DNA of 6,883 nt, from NCBI GenBank assembly GCA_022759345.1, contig JAEMPK010000028.1, positions 1-6,883 of the forward strand, written 5' to 3'. A program made the translations under genes and the position numbers. The notes under the pieces are model-generated. The model saw nothing but the letters and a program-made list of their open reading frames with translations, did not search any database and was not told the origin of the DNA. Each line of letters starts with the position of its first letter. The stretch's first letter is position 1. Shown here in pieces: positions 6,254-6,883 of this stretch. The stretch is from Pyrobaculum sp. GTDB lineage: Archaea > Thermoproteota > Thermoprotei > Thermoproteales > Thermoproteaceae.

Positions 6254-6678
6254 GTTTCTAAGAGCCTATAAAGCGCCACTGCCAACTGGCCTGCAGACCC
6301 CACGTCTTTGTTCACAGCGTAGCTTAAAATCGAGCCTGGAGGTAGCTCTCTAGGCGAGAAGGCGAGATCCGAGCCGTGTATTAGTAGCATTATCCTTTTG
6401 TCGACTTTCTCAACCGGCTTGGCGTCCTTGTCGGGCCTCCCAATGGCATATATCACGTCCGGCTTCAGCACCTCCACGGCGTCGTTTATGTCGTTAAAGA
6501 CGAGGACCTCTCCCCCCATTTTGAAGGCCAGCTTGAACAAATCACCGATCTGTTGTGCGGCGGCCCCAAACACCTTCACCAACGCGAGCCGCCTCACGCC
6601 GAAGCCGTATGTGATCTTTGCAAGCTCTAGCATCTTGGGCACTGAGCTTATGTTGTAGACAGCAACTACCAGCTCCAT
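6250..6678 (-). CDS. SPOUT-superfamily protein, COG4080 type (formerly 'RecB-family nuclease')
   Basis: This 142-residue protein starts M-E-L-V-V-A-V-Y-N-I-S-S-V-P-K-M-L. It has the compact alpha/beta pattern of archaeal COG4080 proteins, which were first named RecB-family nucleases and later recognised as SPOUT (SpoU-TrmD) methyltransferase-like. Supporting pattern: G-F-G-V-R-R-L-A-L-V (25-34); A-I-G-R-P-D-K-D (78-85); hydrophobic strand plus turn I-M-L-L-I-H-G-S-D-L-A-F-S (96-108), resembling SPOUT motif 2; and Y-A-V-N-K-D-V-G-S-A-G-Q-L-A-V-A-L (120-136), resembling motif 3 and the knot that binds S-adenosylmethionine. Substrate RNA and activity are unknown. The frame extends upstream to an ATG at 6744, but that would overlap the upstream gene. 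A TATA-like box 26 bases before the ATG at 6678 fixes the shorter, leaderless start. Fold assignment is from recalled family patterns, so moderately sure. Confidence 0.8.
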   Translation of the reverse strand: MELVVAVYNISSVPKMLELAKITYGFGVRRLALVKVFGAAAQQIGDLFKLAFKMGGEVLVFNDINDAVEVLKPDVIYAIGRPDKDAKPVEKVDKRIMLLIHGSDLAFSPRELPPGSILSYAVNKDVGSAGQLAVALYRLLET

Positions 6679-6697
6679 GACGGGGCAAAACGCCGTA

Positions 6698-6710
6698 GTT
6701 TTTATATTTG
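6698..6710 (-). promoter_or_regulatory. TATA box of the SPOUT-protein gene
   Basis: Read on the minus strand the site is CAAATATAAAAAC, centred about 26 bases upstream of the ATG at 6678, fitting a leaderless archaeal start. No ribosome binding site precedes that ATG. The box overlaps the last codons and TAA stop (6704-6702) of the upstream gene on the same strand, so the promoter is embedded in that gene's end. This is the clearest evidence for choosing the 142-residue form of the protein. Confidence 0.6.
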
Positions 6711-6883
6711 TGCCTTTGCCGCCAAGCAGTCTCCTGCTTCGCACTCGACGAAAAACGGCGTCTTGGCCATTACGAGAAGTCCCTTCCTGAACTCCCCAAG
6801 CTCCTCACTCAATACGAGGGTCTTCCCGCAGAGCTCCAGCTCCCGGCCGCGAACCCTGAAGATAAATACGTCCGCACAGGGCT
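6702..6883 (-). CDS. Unrecognised protein, C-terminal 59 residues (5' end outside window)
   Basis: One minus-strand frame stays open from the right edge of the window to a TAA at 6704-6702, while the other two minus frames hit stops within about 80 bases. It encodes 59 residues running from P-C-A-D-V-F-I-F through G-R-E-L-E-L-C-G-K and E-E-L-G-E-F-R-K-G-L-L-V to F-F-V-E-C-E-A-G-D-C. The alternation of short hydrophobic strands and charged turns suggests a folded, beta-rich cytoplasmic domain. Four cysteines (2, 18, 47, 52 of the visible part), two as C-x4-C, could bind metal or form disulfides. I do not recognise a family. It is the upstream neighbour of the SPOUT gene, 23 bases from its stop to the next ATG, so readthrough cotranscription is possible despite the SPOUT gene having its own TATA box. 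Confidence 0.6.
   Translation of the reverse strand, partial: PCADVFIFRVRGRELELCGKTLVLSEELGEFRKGLLVMAKTPFFVECEAGDCLAAKAQI

Noticed and set aside
6679..6744. N-terminal extension of the SPOUT protein to ATG 6744
   Set aside because: It would overlap the upstream gene's end and contain the TATA box. The family normally begins at the M-E-L-V-V-A-V-Y segment.
1..6883. CRISPR array, insertion sequence, tRNA or rRNA
   Set aside because: No regularly spaced repeats, terminal inverted repeats with transposase, or cloverleaf-like segments were seen by eye on either strand.

Overview
The window looks like chromosomal DNA of a hyperthermophilic crenarchaeon, most plausibly a Pyrobaculum or Thermoproteus relative. 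The evidence is moderate G+C, very tight packing, ATGA stop/start overlaps, and AT-rich TATA-like boxes about 23-26 bases upstream of ATG codons with no room for a leader. Hsp20 and SPOUT-fold proteins of archaeal type are also present. The genus assignment is inference; the archaeal assignment is firmer.

Layout, left to right. (1) Positions 1-946 (+) hold the C-terminal part of a penicillin-acylase-family Ntn-hydrolase whose N-terminus lies outside the window. (2) Positions about 930-1315 (+) hold a small unrecognised integral membrane protein. It appears to be split by a one-base frameshift between an ATG-led N-terminal segment (930-1007) and the main open frame (1010-1315). (3) Positions 1282-5877 (+) hold a complete four-gene ABC importer of the BMP/PnrA class: membrane-anchored binding protein, double-domain ATPase and two permeases, joined by 1-base or 4-base overlaps. 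(4) Positions 5906-6253 (+) hold a small heat-shock protein with its own promoter. (5) Positions 6250-6678 (-) hold a SPOUT-fold protein of the type once labelled 'RecB-family nuclease' (COG4080). It converges on hsp20 so closely that the stop codons overlap. (6) Positions 6702 to beyond 6883 (-) hold the C-terminal 59 residues of an unrecognised, cysteine-containing protein, which is upstream of the SPOUT gene on the same strand.

How they work together: by homology to characterised systems (Treponema PnrA, Bacillus YufNOPQ, Streptococcus RnsBACD), the importer should bring purine or other nucleosides into the cell. The binding protein captures the ligand at the outer face, the two permeases form the pore, and the ATPase powers it. 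The ATPase has one canonical and one strongly degenerate ATP site. The acylase may be an envelope amide hydrolase, but no functional link to the importer is demonstrated. The hsp20 and SPOUT genes are independent housekeeping units.

No stretch longer than 300 bases lacks a gene. I see no tRNA, rRNA, CRISPR array, insertion sequence or clear terminator. I also found no convincing undescribed multi-gene system. The points most worth a second look are the apparent frameshift near 965-977, the compact asymmetric ATPase, the leaderless-promoter geometry that shifts the hsp20 start, and the truncated unknown gene at the right edge.
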